From Alectoria sarmentosa (taxonomy: Eukaryota > Ascomycota > Lecanoromycetes > Lecanorales > Parmeliaceae): a stretch of 12,187 nucleotides of DNA. The DNA lies in assembly GCA_009733775.1 (NCBI GenBank), contig WOGZ01000609.1:1-12187 (forward strand). Reading direction: 5' to 3'. The number at the start of each line of letters is the position of its first letter. Positions within the stretch are counted from its first letter, which is position 1. A model generated the notes under the pieces. The model worked only from the letters and a program-made list of their open reading frames with translations, made no database searches and was not told where the DNA came from. Positions 1-8,299 of the stretch are shown here, one piece after another. Both the position numbers and the translations under genes were made by a program.

Positions 1-1
1 T

Positions 2-328
2 ATATATAAACGAATTTTTAAACGCGTGCGCGAAAAAAACGATCGCGATTCGAATGTCAAATTTTTCGAAAATAAAAATGCAAAAACTTCATTTTTGAAT
101 TTTCGAATCTCGAAATTTAATAAATTTAATCGTGATAATGATATTAAAATTTCGCACATTTATAAAAATGACGAAAATAAACGAAAAAGCGAATTCGAAA
201 TCGAATATAAAAATTTTATTTGTTTTTATTATAATAAAAAAGATTATATTAAATTTAATTGTTCGAATAAAGATAAATCGATTATTTATATCGCCGTCGT
301 TATGATAAAAAACGATTTAATTTCATAA
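2..328 (+). pseudogene. gag C-terminal end with a mutated CCHC zinc knuckle (partial)
   Basis: This frame is open from base 2 to the TAA at 326-328 and continues beyond the left edge. The GTG at 26 is therefore not a convincing start, and the protein is a truncated tail. It is rich in Lys, Asn, Phe and Glu. The nucleocapsid knuckle C-X2-C-X4-H-X4-C is visible as CFYYNKKDYIKFNC at 221-262. Cys 1 and Cys 4 remain, while Cys 2 and the His have both become Tyr, as expected from TGT-to-TAT and CAT-to-TAT transitions. In the live element this domain would package the RNA in the virus-like particle. The knuckle sits just before the gag stop, as expected for the end of Gag. The frame is one base ahead of the downstream pol frame; see the slippery site at 307-313. 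Confidence 0.85.
307..313 (+). promoter_or_regulatory. candidate -1 ribosomal frameshift site A-AAA-AAC between gag and pol
   Basis: The seven bases AAAAAAC read A-AAA-AAC in the gag frame (codons AAA 308-310, AAC 311-313), which is the canonical phase for -1 slippage. The gag frame stops 13 bases later at 326-328, and a -1 shift leads into the frame in which protease, RT and RNase H are read. An 8-base inverted repeat (AAACGATT at 310-317 with AATCGTTT at 328-335) overlaps the site. It starts too early to be the usual downstream stimulator. A-rich heptamers are common in such DNA and the G-to-A process creates them, so chance is a real alternative. Confidence 0.4.
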
Positions 329-420
329 TCGTTTTAAAAGCGAAATCGAAAAAACGAAAAATAAAGATTATTTCTTTTATCATTATGAAAGAATAAATTA
401 CAATTTAAAATAAATCGAAA

Positions 421-750
421 TAATTCGTTATTTTATTTGATTTTAAAACTTATATTAATTTAATATTATAAATATTTGCAATTTAATAAGATTTATAATT
501 TTATAATAACGTTATTTTATCGACGTCGAAAGTGTTAAACGATCAAAACATATATTATTATAACGTTTATATGTTGAATTATTAATTAATTAATAATTGA
601 GATCAAAATAAACAATATAAAACATTATTTTATATTATCGATTAAAAAGGTTTTAACGTCGTTTTAAATATGTTTATTTTAAGTCAATTGCATATGTTAT
701 TTAATCTTAAAACGATTCAATGAAGATTTAAAATCAATTTTAAAAAGATT
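421..750 (+). other. aspartic protease domain of pol (inactivated)
   Basis: The active-site block reads VILFDFKTYINLI (427-465). The family pattern is L-F-D-S/T-G-A/T, so the Asp (439-441) survives but the following two residues, normally Ser/Thr and Gly, have become Phe and Lys. The second conserved block, the hydrophobic stretch that normally carries I/V-L-G near the end of retropepsins, is seen as GFNVVLNMFILSQ at 649-687, with Gly changed to Asn. It is followed by a W-to-stop site at 721. The enzyme would have cut Gag-Pol into mature proteins. Spacing between the two blocks (about 70 codons) is normal. Confidence 0.8.
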
Positions 751-1069
751 TAAATTGAAAAACTTAATCAATTCGTTGCGAACATTAATAAAAAATTTAA
801 TATATTCATAATTATATGCGCTGCGACGACGCGAAGCGAAAAAAAAAACATGTTTAATTTAAAAATCTCTAAGAAATTATTGAAATATAAAAACGTTTTT
901 TTCAAAAAAAAAATTAAAATTTTATTTATATTTAAATAAAAAAATTATATTATTAAGATTAAAAATAATAAAAAGTCGTTATATAAGTTTTTATATAATT
1001 TATTTCAAATAAAATTATCGAAATTATGGCGATATTTAAAAAATGTTTTTTATAAAAATTAAATTCGAT

Positions 1070-1800
1070 ATTCGATTTCCTTCGCAGAAGCGTCGATTTT
1101 ATTCATATTTAAAAAAAAAAATGAATTACGTTTATGTATAAATTATAAAGAATTGAATGCGATAATTATCAAAAATTAATATTTATTATCCTTGATTACG
1201 AAAACGTTAAATCGTTTATATGATATCAAGGTTTTTATGAAATTAAATTTAAAAAATGTTTATTATAAAATTCGAATCAAAAAAAACGATAAATAAAAAA
1301 TTGCGTTTCGAATTCGTTATAATTATTTCGAATATTTGATTATATCTTTTAAATTAATTAATGCTTCGATTATATTTTAAATACACATTAATAAAGTTTT
1401 TATCGATTTAATAAATGTTATTTATATAATATATTTAAATGATATTTTGATTTATAATGTCGATATATCAAAACATTAATAACACGTTAAACAAATATTT
1501 GAATAATTATATTAATTTCAATTATATATTAATTTGAAAAAATGTCAATTTTATATTAAATAAATTGAATTTTTAAAATTTATCGTATTTATTAAAAACG
1601 TTACGATAAATCAAAAGCGAATAACAATTATTAAAAATTAATTTAAATCAAAAAATTATCGAAAAATGTAAATCTTTTTAAACTTTATAAACTTTTATCG
1701 ATAATTTATTTATAATTATTTTATTATAATTACGTTATTAATCGACTTATTAAAAAATAATAAAAATGATAAAAAGTTTAAATTTTTTATATGATTCGAG
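1070..1800 (+). other. reverse transcriptase domain of pol (inactivated)
   Basis: Nearly every conserved block of Ty3/gypsy RT is present in one frame. These include ASILFIFKKKNELRLCINYKEL at 1090-1155 (shown with two residues beyond the core block), followed by the region around 1246, KIAFRIRYNYFEYL (1297-1338) and the catalytic box YLNDILIY at 1432-1455. The expected catalytic Asp of the first block (1246-1248) and the first Asp of the YxDD box (1438-1440) are both Asn. The second Asp (1441-1443) is intact. The thumb and connection follow, with LKKCQFYIK near 1530 and a stretch ending near DLLKNNKNDKKF at 1747-1782. The domain is catalytically dead even without the stop codons. Confidence 0.93.
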
Positions 1801-1863
1801 AGCGTTGAAAAAACGTTTTTATAATTAAAACACATTTTTTCAAAAACGTCATTTTTGCGTTAT

Positions 1864-2260
1864 TATAATTCGAAAACGAAATTGCGTATAAAAATTGATG
1901 TTTTCAATTTTGATTTTGAAATTATATTTATTCAATAAAATGAGCATAAACATTAACGCTTCATTATCTTTTGATCTCGAAAAATAATTCTTATTAAATA
2001 AAATTATGAAATTCATAATCAAAAATTGTTTATCATCGTAATAATAATAAAATAATAACGATATTATTTAAAAAGCAATATTTATTACATCGAGATGTAA
2101 ATTAATCATAATAATCTTAAAAGGTTTTTTAAATAAAAAGAATTTAATTTCAAATAAGCTCGATAAGTCCTGAAATTAATCGTTTACGACTTTAAAATTT
2201 TTCATCAAATTGAAAAATTGAATTTTATTAATACGTCATCGCGGCGCTTTAATTACGAAA
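1864..2260 (+). other. RNase H domain and tether of pol
   Basis: In the same frame as RT, LRIKIDVFNF begins at 1882 and keeps the first catalytic Asp (1897-1899). It is followed by the block corresponding to the family motif around SRKL...NYE (about 1972-2001), then INHNNLKRFF (2101-2130) where the expected Asp of the TDH motif is Asn. NFINTSSRRFNYE (2221-2259) matches the conserved end of this domain, whose usual form has P-A-D-A-P/L-S-R. Trp and Gln positions have become stops at 2053-2058, 2098, 2134, 2155 and 2164. This domain would remove the RNA template strand during reverse transcription. Confidence 0.85.
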
Positions 2261-2433
2261 AAACATCGTTATTAAATATCAAATTATTATCAACATTTCA
2301 AAATAAATTTGCGCTTTAAATTAATGAGGAATTATCGTAAAAAAATAAAAAAATAATCATTACAATAACGTTTATATTTCAAATTATAAATATTCAAATA
2401 ATTATTTTAAAAAAAGAAATCAAAATCGCATTT

Positions 2434-3260
2434 AAAATTGCGTATAAAAAATCGCATCAATCAATAAAGAAATTAATTCGAAAATTGTAATCTCATAATA
2501 ATTGAATACGCTCATTTCGTATTAATTTCGATATATTATCGAAACGACGTTAAAAACGTAACAAAAAATGAATTTTTGATTTTAAAAAATTATTACGATA
2601 TAATAATCGTTTTTACATTTTTAAAAATAATGTTATTAAAAAAAAACTCATTAATCGTTATTATAATAATTTATTATTTAAACATTTTAACGCTGCGAAG
2701 ACGCATAAACTTTTTATTCGAAAATATTATTAAAACGAATTTTTAAAAAAAATCATAAAGTATATAAAAATTTATAATATATATTAATGAACGAAATCGT
2801 CGCGACATTAATTATATAATAAGTTTAATTCGTTTCTCGTTATCACGAAATTATAAATTTTTTTTTTTATTAATTTCATTACGAGTTTATTATTAAACAA
2901 ATTCAAAGACGTTATATATAACGTCATTTTAATAATAATAAATCGATTTATAAAAATGATTAAATATTTATTTATGAAAATTACGATCGATCGATGTCGT
3001 TACGCTGACGAAAGTGTTTTATAATAAAATAATATATCATTATAATATATTAAACGATATCGTTAATAATCGAGACTTTATATTTATTAATAATTTTTAA
3101 TTAATCATTTATTTTTATTTCAAAATTAAACGACGTTTAAACATCGTCTTTTATTCATAAATCGATAAATAAATTAAATAACAAAATTAAATATTAAAAC
3201 ATTTTTTACGTATATTTATTAATAATAAATAAACGAATTGAATCAAATTATTATTTATAA
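2434..3260 (+). other. integrase domain of pol, zinc finger and DDE triad all mutated
   Basis: The N-terminal HHCC finger is seen as RYYNNLLFKHF (2656-2688) with the first His changed to Tyr (2662) and the second kept (2683). Both Cys have become Tyr (2773 and 2782), directly before TKSSRH (2791-2808). The catalytic core carries FFINFIT (2863-2883), with the first Asp as Asn at 2872. VNNR (3062-3073) has the second Asp as Asn at 3068. The block TAT-TCA-TAA-ATC-GAT from 3152 matches HPQTDGQTE, with Glu as Lys at 3176 and three Gln codons as TAA (3158, 3170, 3188). The frame changes at the 4-bp duplication near 2990. All three catalytic acids are lost by single G-to-A changes. Confidence 0.9.
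2986..2995 (+). repeat. 4-bp tandem duplication causing a +1 frameshift in integrase
   Basis: The sequence ATCGATCGAT interrupts the integrase frame. Before it the protein reads in the frame of codon 2983 (Thr-Ile-Asp). After it, it resumes at GAT 2993 with Asp-Val-Val-Thr-Leu. Removing one ATCG restores a continuous conserved reading, so this is a short tandem duplication rather than a point change. It is the only indel needed between protease and chromodomain. Confidence 0.75.
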
Positions 3261-3595
3261 CAAAATTTATATATATAAACAATTAGCATTTCTTTATCGA
3301 AACGATATCGTTTTTCTTAATATATAATTATCATTTTGAAATTCGATAAAAAATCGAAAACGATTTCGTTAAAAAAGAAATATTCGCTATAAATAATAAA
3401 ATAAAAAAATTATAAACATTATAAAATGAAATTACGAATCGTTTTCGAAACGTTATCGCAATTTAAATCAAATAATATAACAAATCACATTAATTTTAAA
3501 ATTATAAAATAAACGATTTGATAATGTTAACGATTAAAAACCTTAAATAAAAACGTTCAAATAAGAAATTATTTCATAAATTCGTAAAAAAATTT

Positions 3596-3910
3596 CGAAT
3601 TATGAATAAGATAAACGCGCAAACGTATCGATTATTATTATCTTCTTTTTATAAAATTTATAATATTTTTCATATATCATTATTTAAGTTTTATCATCAT
3701 CGCGAATGCGCGAATAAAACGAATGTTTCATTTATACAAATTTTTAATTTTATTGATAATGATGAGATATAAAAAATCGAAAAAATTATCAATAAAATCA
3801 AAAACAAAAAAAGCGTTTAATATAAAATTAAATAAATTGATTAAAACGATGAATATAATTAATGAATATCAAATGAGAATATTTTAAATATTAACAATTT
3901 AATCGATGTT
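3596..3910 (+). other. pol C-terminus: GPY/F-like segment and chromodomain
   Basis: INAQTYRLLLSSFYKIYNIF (3611-3670), followed by HISLFKFYHH, is the conserved C-terminal integrase stretch of chromoviruses, where family members have a Tyr-Arg-Leu segment and a His-Pro-Val-Phe-His-Val-Ser-Leu-Leu block. A chromodomain follows. The acidic start FIDNDEI precedes a stop at 3770, then KIEKIINKIKNK, a stop, YKIK, a stop, ID, a stop, NDEYN (3845-3859), two stops and ISNENI. The stops at 3770, 3818, 3833, 3842 and 3860/3863 sit where Trp (or Gln) is expected, including the aromatic-cage positions. In related elements this domain reads histone H3 lysine-9 methylation and steers integration into heterochromatin. 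Confidence 0.85.
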
Positions 3911-3943
3911 TTCAATAAACAATCAAGCAATAAACGAAAATAA

Positions 3944-4328
3944 CAAAATAAAAAGCTCGATTTTAAAAAATTTAATCGATCACATAAAATATTATCGCGC
4001 AATAAACGAAAACGACGTAATAAAACTTGAATATTTATCGAAAATTATGATGTTTAAAAACGATATTTTTATTACGAGCGCGTTTTTAAATTTTTGTTAC
4101 AATAAACATATGTGTTAAAAAATAATATTATTGTTTATTATTCAAATTATAAAATGTTATAGCGAAAATGTGTCGCATCAAAATATATGCTATTATTATA
4201 AATATAATCTTTAAAAAAAATATTTAAAAATGTCATTAAAGAGATTGTTTTGAATTTTTTATATTAACGTTATCGCAAAAACAAATCGTTATTCAATCTT
4301 ATTACGCTTTTTCGATATCATAAATCTT
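3944..4328. other. AT-rich stretch after pol; short open frame, nothing recognised
   Basis: No LTR or gene is recognisable. A 70-codon frame (3906-4118, plus strand) overlaps the end of pol in another frame and holds AINEN twice, from the 14-bp direct repeat GCAATAAACGAAAA at 3927-3940 and 3999-4012. It has no known motif and I treat it as chance or an overlapping shadow. The 3' LTR of the chromovirus could begin here but would need the other LTR for comparison. Confidence 0.4.
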
Positions 4329-4562
4329 TTAATTAAATATTAAATCGAAAACGAATTTCTCAAAAAGAGTCGATAATTTAACATTATTATTATTTATAAA
4401 ATCATTTATTGAAACAACATTCGATTTTAAATTTTTTGAAAAAGATTTATCGTTTTTCGTTAATTTCTTTTCGAATTCATATAAATTATTAAATTTTTGA
4501 TTTAAAAGCATATTTATATTTTTTAACTCGTCGATACGTTTATTTATTATATCGAATTCACT
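4329..4562 (-). pseudogene. coiled-coil-like remnant, unidentified
   Basis: On the minus strand a frame of 78 codons is open from 4562 to the stop at 4329. It begins with SEFDIINKRIDELKNINMLL and continues with NQKFNNLYEFEKKL, giving a heptad-like spacing of Ile, Leu and Phe between charged residues. A two-stranded coiled coil is plausible for about the first 40 residues; the tail (SNVVSINDFINNNNVKLSTL) is polar. The ATG at 4511 is inside this frame, but in DNA this degraded a true start cannot be chosen. Coiled coils of this kind occur near the N-terminus of many retrotransposon Gag proteins, but I see no other gag feature nearby. It may also be chance. Confidence 0.25.
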
Positions 4563-4957
4563 TTATAAATTAATAATAATAATAAAAATAATCGAAATTA
4601 TCGTTATCGTGCGCTCTTATCATTTGCGTTATTAAATAATTTTTTTATCGATATACGTTCGTGCGCGGATAAAATCAAATGTTAAATTATAACGTTATAT
4701 ACGTCGTAAATTTTTTCACATTTTATTTTGATAAATAAGCGAAATTTCAACGCAATAATCGATATTACGTTTATTTATTTTATATTTAATATAAAAAGAA
4801 AACTCATCGCGAATATAAAGATCGTTTTTTTTGTAAAAATAAATTTTATATAATAAATTAATTATTATAAATTATTAACGATATCGATTATTAAACGATA
4901 ATAAAATAAAAATAATTAATAATTAACAATTGCGATTATTAAACGATAATGAATTTA
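4563..4957. other. AT-rich DNA without recognisable genes
   Basis: No long frame, no motif and no RNA gene could be seen. The residual C and G are mainly in CpG, as elsewhere. A near-repeat of ATTATTAAACGATAAT is present around 4890-4905 and 4934-4950. Confidence 0.5.
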
Positions 4958-4960
4958 TTA

Positions 4961-4985
4961 TTAATAATGTTAATAATAATAATAA

Positions 4986-5043
<58 letters not shown>

Positions 5044-5045
5044 TT
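4961..5045. repeat. trinucleotide microsatellite, TAA run followed by TTA run, hairpin-forming
   Basis: An AAT-type run (about 4969-4986) is followed after a single G by an uninterrupted TTA/ATT run of about 19 units (4988-5045). The two runs are complementary, so 16 or more bases on each side of 4987 can pair into a hairpin or cruciform. Shorter ATT runs recur at 6042-6064 and 6069-6083. Confidence 0.9.
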
Positions 5046-5760
5046 ATTATATAAAATGTTTATAAAACGTGTTAACGAAATTATTAAACGCAAATAACGA
5101 AATTGCGATATTTATAATAATCTTGAATTTATGTTATAACGAGAAGATTATATATGAAATTAATTATAATGTTATTATTATCGCATAATTAAATTAAACA
5201 TTTATGAATAAAATAAAAAAAGTTATAAAGAAAAAAAAATAAAAGAAAAAAATTGAGTTTTTATATATAATTTAACGTCGCGATGCGATAATGAGCGAAT
5301 ATCGAATAATAACGCGCGCCTCAACAACGTTAACGAATATATATTATTATTATGATGTTTATAAAACACGTCGCTCTTCAATTTTGTTATTGTTTTTTAA
5401 TACGAAAAAAACGAAATCGTTATAATTAAAACATCGTCATTAAAGATTAAATAAACGAATATATATAATAAAAAGGGGTTTTTATCGATTACGTCGCTTT
5501 ATTAAAAATGTTTATAATTTAACACTTTAAAAGAATATTATAAAGCTAACAATATAACATAATTATTATTATTATTCAATGTTACGTCGTCGAAATGATA
5601 ACGTTATAATAACTCTTTTCTCTTATTTTTTTTATAAAATTTGAAAGTTTTTTAATGAGCATTATATAAAATTCTTTTTTTAATATAAACATTTAAGAAT
5701 CAAAACCTAAAGAGAGAAACAATTGTTAAATCGAATGATCGTATACGTTTTATATAAAAT
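5046..5760. other. AT-rich intergenic or transposon-relic DNA
   Basis: No gene is recognised. There is an A-rich purine tract at about 5229-5250 (GA-only bases broken by single T), and ATGTTTATAAAAC occurs twice (near 5057 and near 5355). Short plus-strand stretches look protein-like if stops are ignored, for example near 5400-5560, but there is no family motif to hold on to. Confidence 0.4.
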
Positions 5761-5900
5761 ATGCGTCATCGTGACGTCATCTTTCATGAATTTTCATAAG
5801 GGTTATAAAATTCAAATTCAATTGAATTGACCCCGCAGTTACCCCGCTAATAAAAATATTTAATAAACATATATTTATTTGATATGCCTCGAGATTTTCT
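5761..5900. other. island of less-mutated sequence with CRE-like site and GC direct repeat
   Basis: This patch carries C and G outside CpG, unlike its surroundings. TGACGTCA at 5772-5779 is a perfect palindrome of the CRE/ATF type bound by bZIP factors; it can also be chance. ACCCCGC is present twice, 11 bp apart (5830-5836 and 5841-5847), and is the most C-rich DNA of the window. A palindrome TTCAATTGAA lies just before (about 5818-5827). Single-copy DNA spared by RIP, or the end of a low-copy DNA transposon, would both look like this. Confidence 0.5.
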
Positions 5901-6041
5901 TCTGATTCTTAAAAATTAATTTTATCACACAATTTAATCATTGAATTCAATAATAATATTACGTTTTTTATATGTATTTATTTATTTGCGCCTGCTTAAC
6001 GACGTAAATAATACGTTTTATAGTTTTTAAGTAATTTGTGA

Positions 6042-6083
6042 TTATTATTATTATTATTATTATTGTTAATTATTATTATTATT
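6042..6083. repeat. ATT microsatellite, interrupted
   Basis: Two runs of ATT units (6042-6064 and 6069-6083) are separated by a short GTTA interruption. Directly downstream there are two A-runs ending in GG (near 6105-6115 and 6175-6183). Confidence 0.85.
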
Positions 6084-6182
6084 TTGATAATTGATATTAT
6101 TATAAAAAAAAAAGGTCGATTATACGAATTCGAACTTTTAAAGTAAAATTTATTTTCGAATTCGTTATTATTATAAAAAAAG

Positions 6183-7451
6183 GTATTAGAAAAACGTTGA
6201 AAAATGAAATTCGAACGAAAAAAATTATTATCATATTAATCTTATTAACTTTGTGTTTTCTTTTTATTATTACGATTTGAAAATATAATTAATGATTTTA
6301 TTTCATAATCTTTCTCGTAAATGTCGAATCAAATATTTTTTTGATGTTATAATTCTTTTAATAAATTCGCAATTGTGAAATTATTCTTCGAATATAATAA
6401 GTCGCGACGTAATTCTTCGTTTATATATTCGTAAATAAACAAAATTTGCGTTATTTTCGTAATAATAATGTTAATATTTTTAATATTAAACATTATGATA
6501 AAGATATATTTAATTGAATTATATCGTATTTTAATATTCTTTATAATGTATCGAATTATTTTTAAAACGATAAGAAATTTATTTGATAAATTATGAAAAT
6601 AAGATTCGAAAGCGTTATATTATTTTTTTACGTCGTTCGAATTATTATAAAGATCAATTTTATTAATATAAATAAACTCGTTAATGTATTAATGTTTCGC
6701 AATGTTTAATAAATAAAATTTTAGATTTTATCGTAAAATAATAACGTTTATCGAAGTAACTTTAATTCGAAATCGATTCGTGAAATTGAAAACATTGTGA
6801 TAAACGTTATAATTGTCTTTGATTTCGATTATCAAATTTAATATCGAATCGAAATATTCGATGTCACGAGCACGAAATTATAATAATCGTGTTTTTATAA
6901 TAAAACGAGTTTGCGAAGCGATTTAATTGACGATAATAATAATTTATGTTATAATAATAATTATCTCGTTTCGTTATATTTTTAAAAAATTGATAATTAT
7001 AATAAAAAGAGACGTAAGCGATTTAAATAAAGTTATGAAAACAAAAGTTACTTTTATAATGACTTTAAAATTACTTAAATATAACGTCGTAAACTCAAAA
7101 ATAACAATTAACGAAATGTGAAACGTGATTTTTATAAAAGATAAATCTTCGAAGAGACGACGTAATTGTATTATAACAACTTGAAAAATACGAATTATTA
7201 TTTTAAATGAGACTCGATCAATAATTCAATCTTTTAATCAAATTTAATATAATTCGATAAAAGAATTAAATAAAAAAAAACGAGAACGTGTTTTTTATTA
7301 TTTTGTTATAATTAAAAAAAATGCTAATATAATTGTTTTAACAAATTTAAAAGAATTTTTTGTGAGACGGTTTATAATTAATCGAGCGATTTAATCGATG
7401 AAATTGTTTAATTGATATTTAAAGATAAGAAAATCTCGTAGCTGTTAAATT
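6183..7451 (+). pseudogene. long degenerate plus-strand frame, unidentified
   Basis: One plus-strand frame (codons beginning at 6363, 6603, 6783, 6927, 7122 and so on) stays readable for about 1.2 kb. From 6363 to 7442 I count about 16 stops in 360 codons, roughly half of what this base composition would give by chance. Several stops are TGA followed by ordinary residues, as from Trp. The longest uninterrupted piece is 6927-7118, with RDVSDLNKVMKTKVTF and MTLKLLKYNVVNSK. A second protein-like piece, VFYYFVIIKKNANIIVLTNL, begins at 7287. The sense strand is purine-rich. I recognise no family. It could be a RIP-damaged host gene, an accessory gene or an unknown element. After about 7450 this frame reaches chance stop density, while the frame beginning at 7343 looks slightly better to about 7800, so a frameshift is possible. 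Confidence 0.35.
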
Positions 7452-7819
7452 TAAACGACGACGTCATAAGACGTGAATGTTAATTTAACGATGATTTTAA
7501 TAATAAAAAGATAACGATTGTGAAATAAAATAAAAAAAATGAAAGTATGAAAAGAAATAAGATTTTTGCGAGTGAATGATATTTATTTCACGTTTTTGCT
7601 TGACAAGGTAACAAGATCGACGATTTGAGATTTTCGAAAAATAATAAAAAGAAAGTTTTAAACGAAAATGATGCTCGGTAACGTATAATTTTGACGACGT
7701 ACATTTAACAATAAAATTCTCATTATAAAAAGGATCTTTTAAAGCAAAAAACGTTTTTAATTTTATCGAAAATAAAGAAAGATTATAGCGAAGAATAGTA
7801 TTAAAGAAAAATTATAACG

Positions 7820-8021
7820 AAAAACAATAATAATTAATGCTACAAGTAGTTAATGCTATCGTAAAACGATTAATATTATTAAATCGATGCGTATTAAATT
7901 AATGCTATAAAGTTGATACTTAATAAACGAATTTAATATTATTATTATTTATTAAAATAATGAAAGTTTAATATATATATTAATTTAAAAGTGTATAATA
8001 AACTTGATTTTTATTATTGAG
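7820..8021. other. AT-rich stretch with short repeated words
   Basis: TTAATGCT is present three times (near 7834, 7850 and 7899), each time followed by A. No gene is seen here. The stretch links the unidentified frame to the 79-bp repeats. Confidence 0.4.
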
Positions 8022-8212
8022 AAATTTATTGTTAAGATATTTTGTCAAATTATTTATTTGATAACGAGATTTACTTGATAAAAAAAGTATTTTGTTAAAA
8101 AAAGTATTTTGTTAAAAAAAGTATTTTATTAAAAAATTTATTGTTAAAATATTTTATTAAGTTATTTATTTAATAACGAAATTTGCTTAATAAAGAAAGT
8201 ATTTTATTAAAA
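8022..8212. repeat. 79-bp direct repeat pair flanking a 17-bp triplicate
   Basis: Copy A is 8022-8100 and copy B 8134-8212 (offset 112). They align without a gap over 79 bases with ten differences, all transitions: eight A/G or C/T pairs in which A has the G or C, and a few in the other direction. Between and overlapping them, AAAAAAAGTATTTTGTT is repeated three times end to end (8080-8096, 8097-8113, 8114-8130; the third has A for G near its end). The lack of any transversion fits RIP acting on each copy after duplication. Confidence 0.9.
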
Positions 8213-8299
8213 TTATATAAAAATCGTTATAGTTATAACATTTAATAACTTTTTCAATTTTTCAATTATCGTTTTTTAAATTATAAATATAATTAAAAA

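Larger units (their letters stand above)
1..3943 (+). mobile_element. Ty3/gypsy LTR retrotransposon of the chromovirus type, RIP-degraded, left end outside window
   Basis: The plus strand holds the remains of a Ty3/gypsy polyprotein in canonical order: gag zinc knuckle (about 221-262), protease (421-750), reverse transcriptase (1070-1800), RNase H (1864-2260), integrase (2580-3260) and a C-terminal chromodomain (3743-3910). Integrase after RNase H marks Ty3/gypsy rather than Ty1/copia, and the chromodomain marks the chromovirus branch. The element is dead: there are dozens of in-frame stops, and Asp or Glu of both RT and integrase are replaced through G-to-A changes. I could not identify LTRs, a primer binding site or target duplications. 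The 5' LTR and most of gag lie left of the window, and any 3' LTR right of 3943 is too degraded to recognise by eye. The mobile-element identity is very sure; the right boundary is not. Confidence 0.93.
331..3943 (+). pseudogene. pol: pol polyprotein (PR-RT-RNase H-IN-chromodomain), many stops and one frameshift
   Basis: Pol is readable as one continuous frame (codons starting at 421, 1081, 1981 and so on) from about 331 to 2992. A 4-bp duplication then moves it to the next frame, which runs from 2993 to the TAA at 3941-3943. Stops are numerous but fall where the family has Trp, Gln or Arg, as C-to-T and G-to-A damage predicts. The similarity is continuous with no large deletion, so length from protease to chromodomain is near full size for the family (about 1,200 codons). 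Past 3943 the same frame has a few more readable stretches to about 4100, so the true terminus is uncertain. Identification rests on motif order and on the many conserved blocks given in the domain entries. Confidence 0.9.

Noticed and set aside
26..328. A complete small gene starting at the GTG at 26
   Set aside because: The frame is open to the left edge, and the zinc knuckle at its end shows it to be the tail of a longer Gag.
5216..5256. Polypurine tract marking a 3' LTR start
   Set aside because: The A-rich tract is interrupted by T, lies about 1.3 kb beyond the pol terminus, and no LTR ends could be matched.
6900..7130. Transmembrane protein, because of the Ile-rich stretch at 6927-7000
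   Set aside because: The Ile run comes from ATA/ATT triplets, which both G-to-A damage of ATG and AT microsatellite drift create; it is not evidence of a membrane segment.
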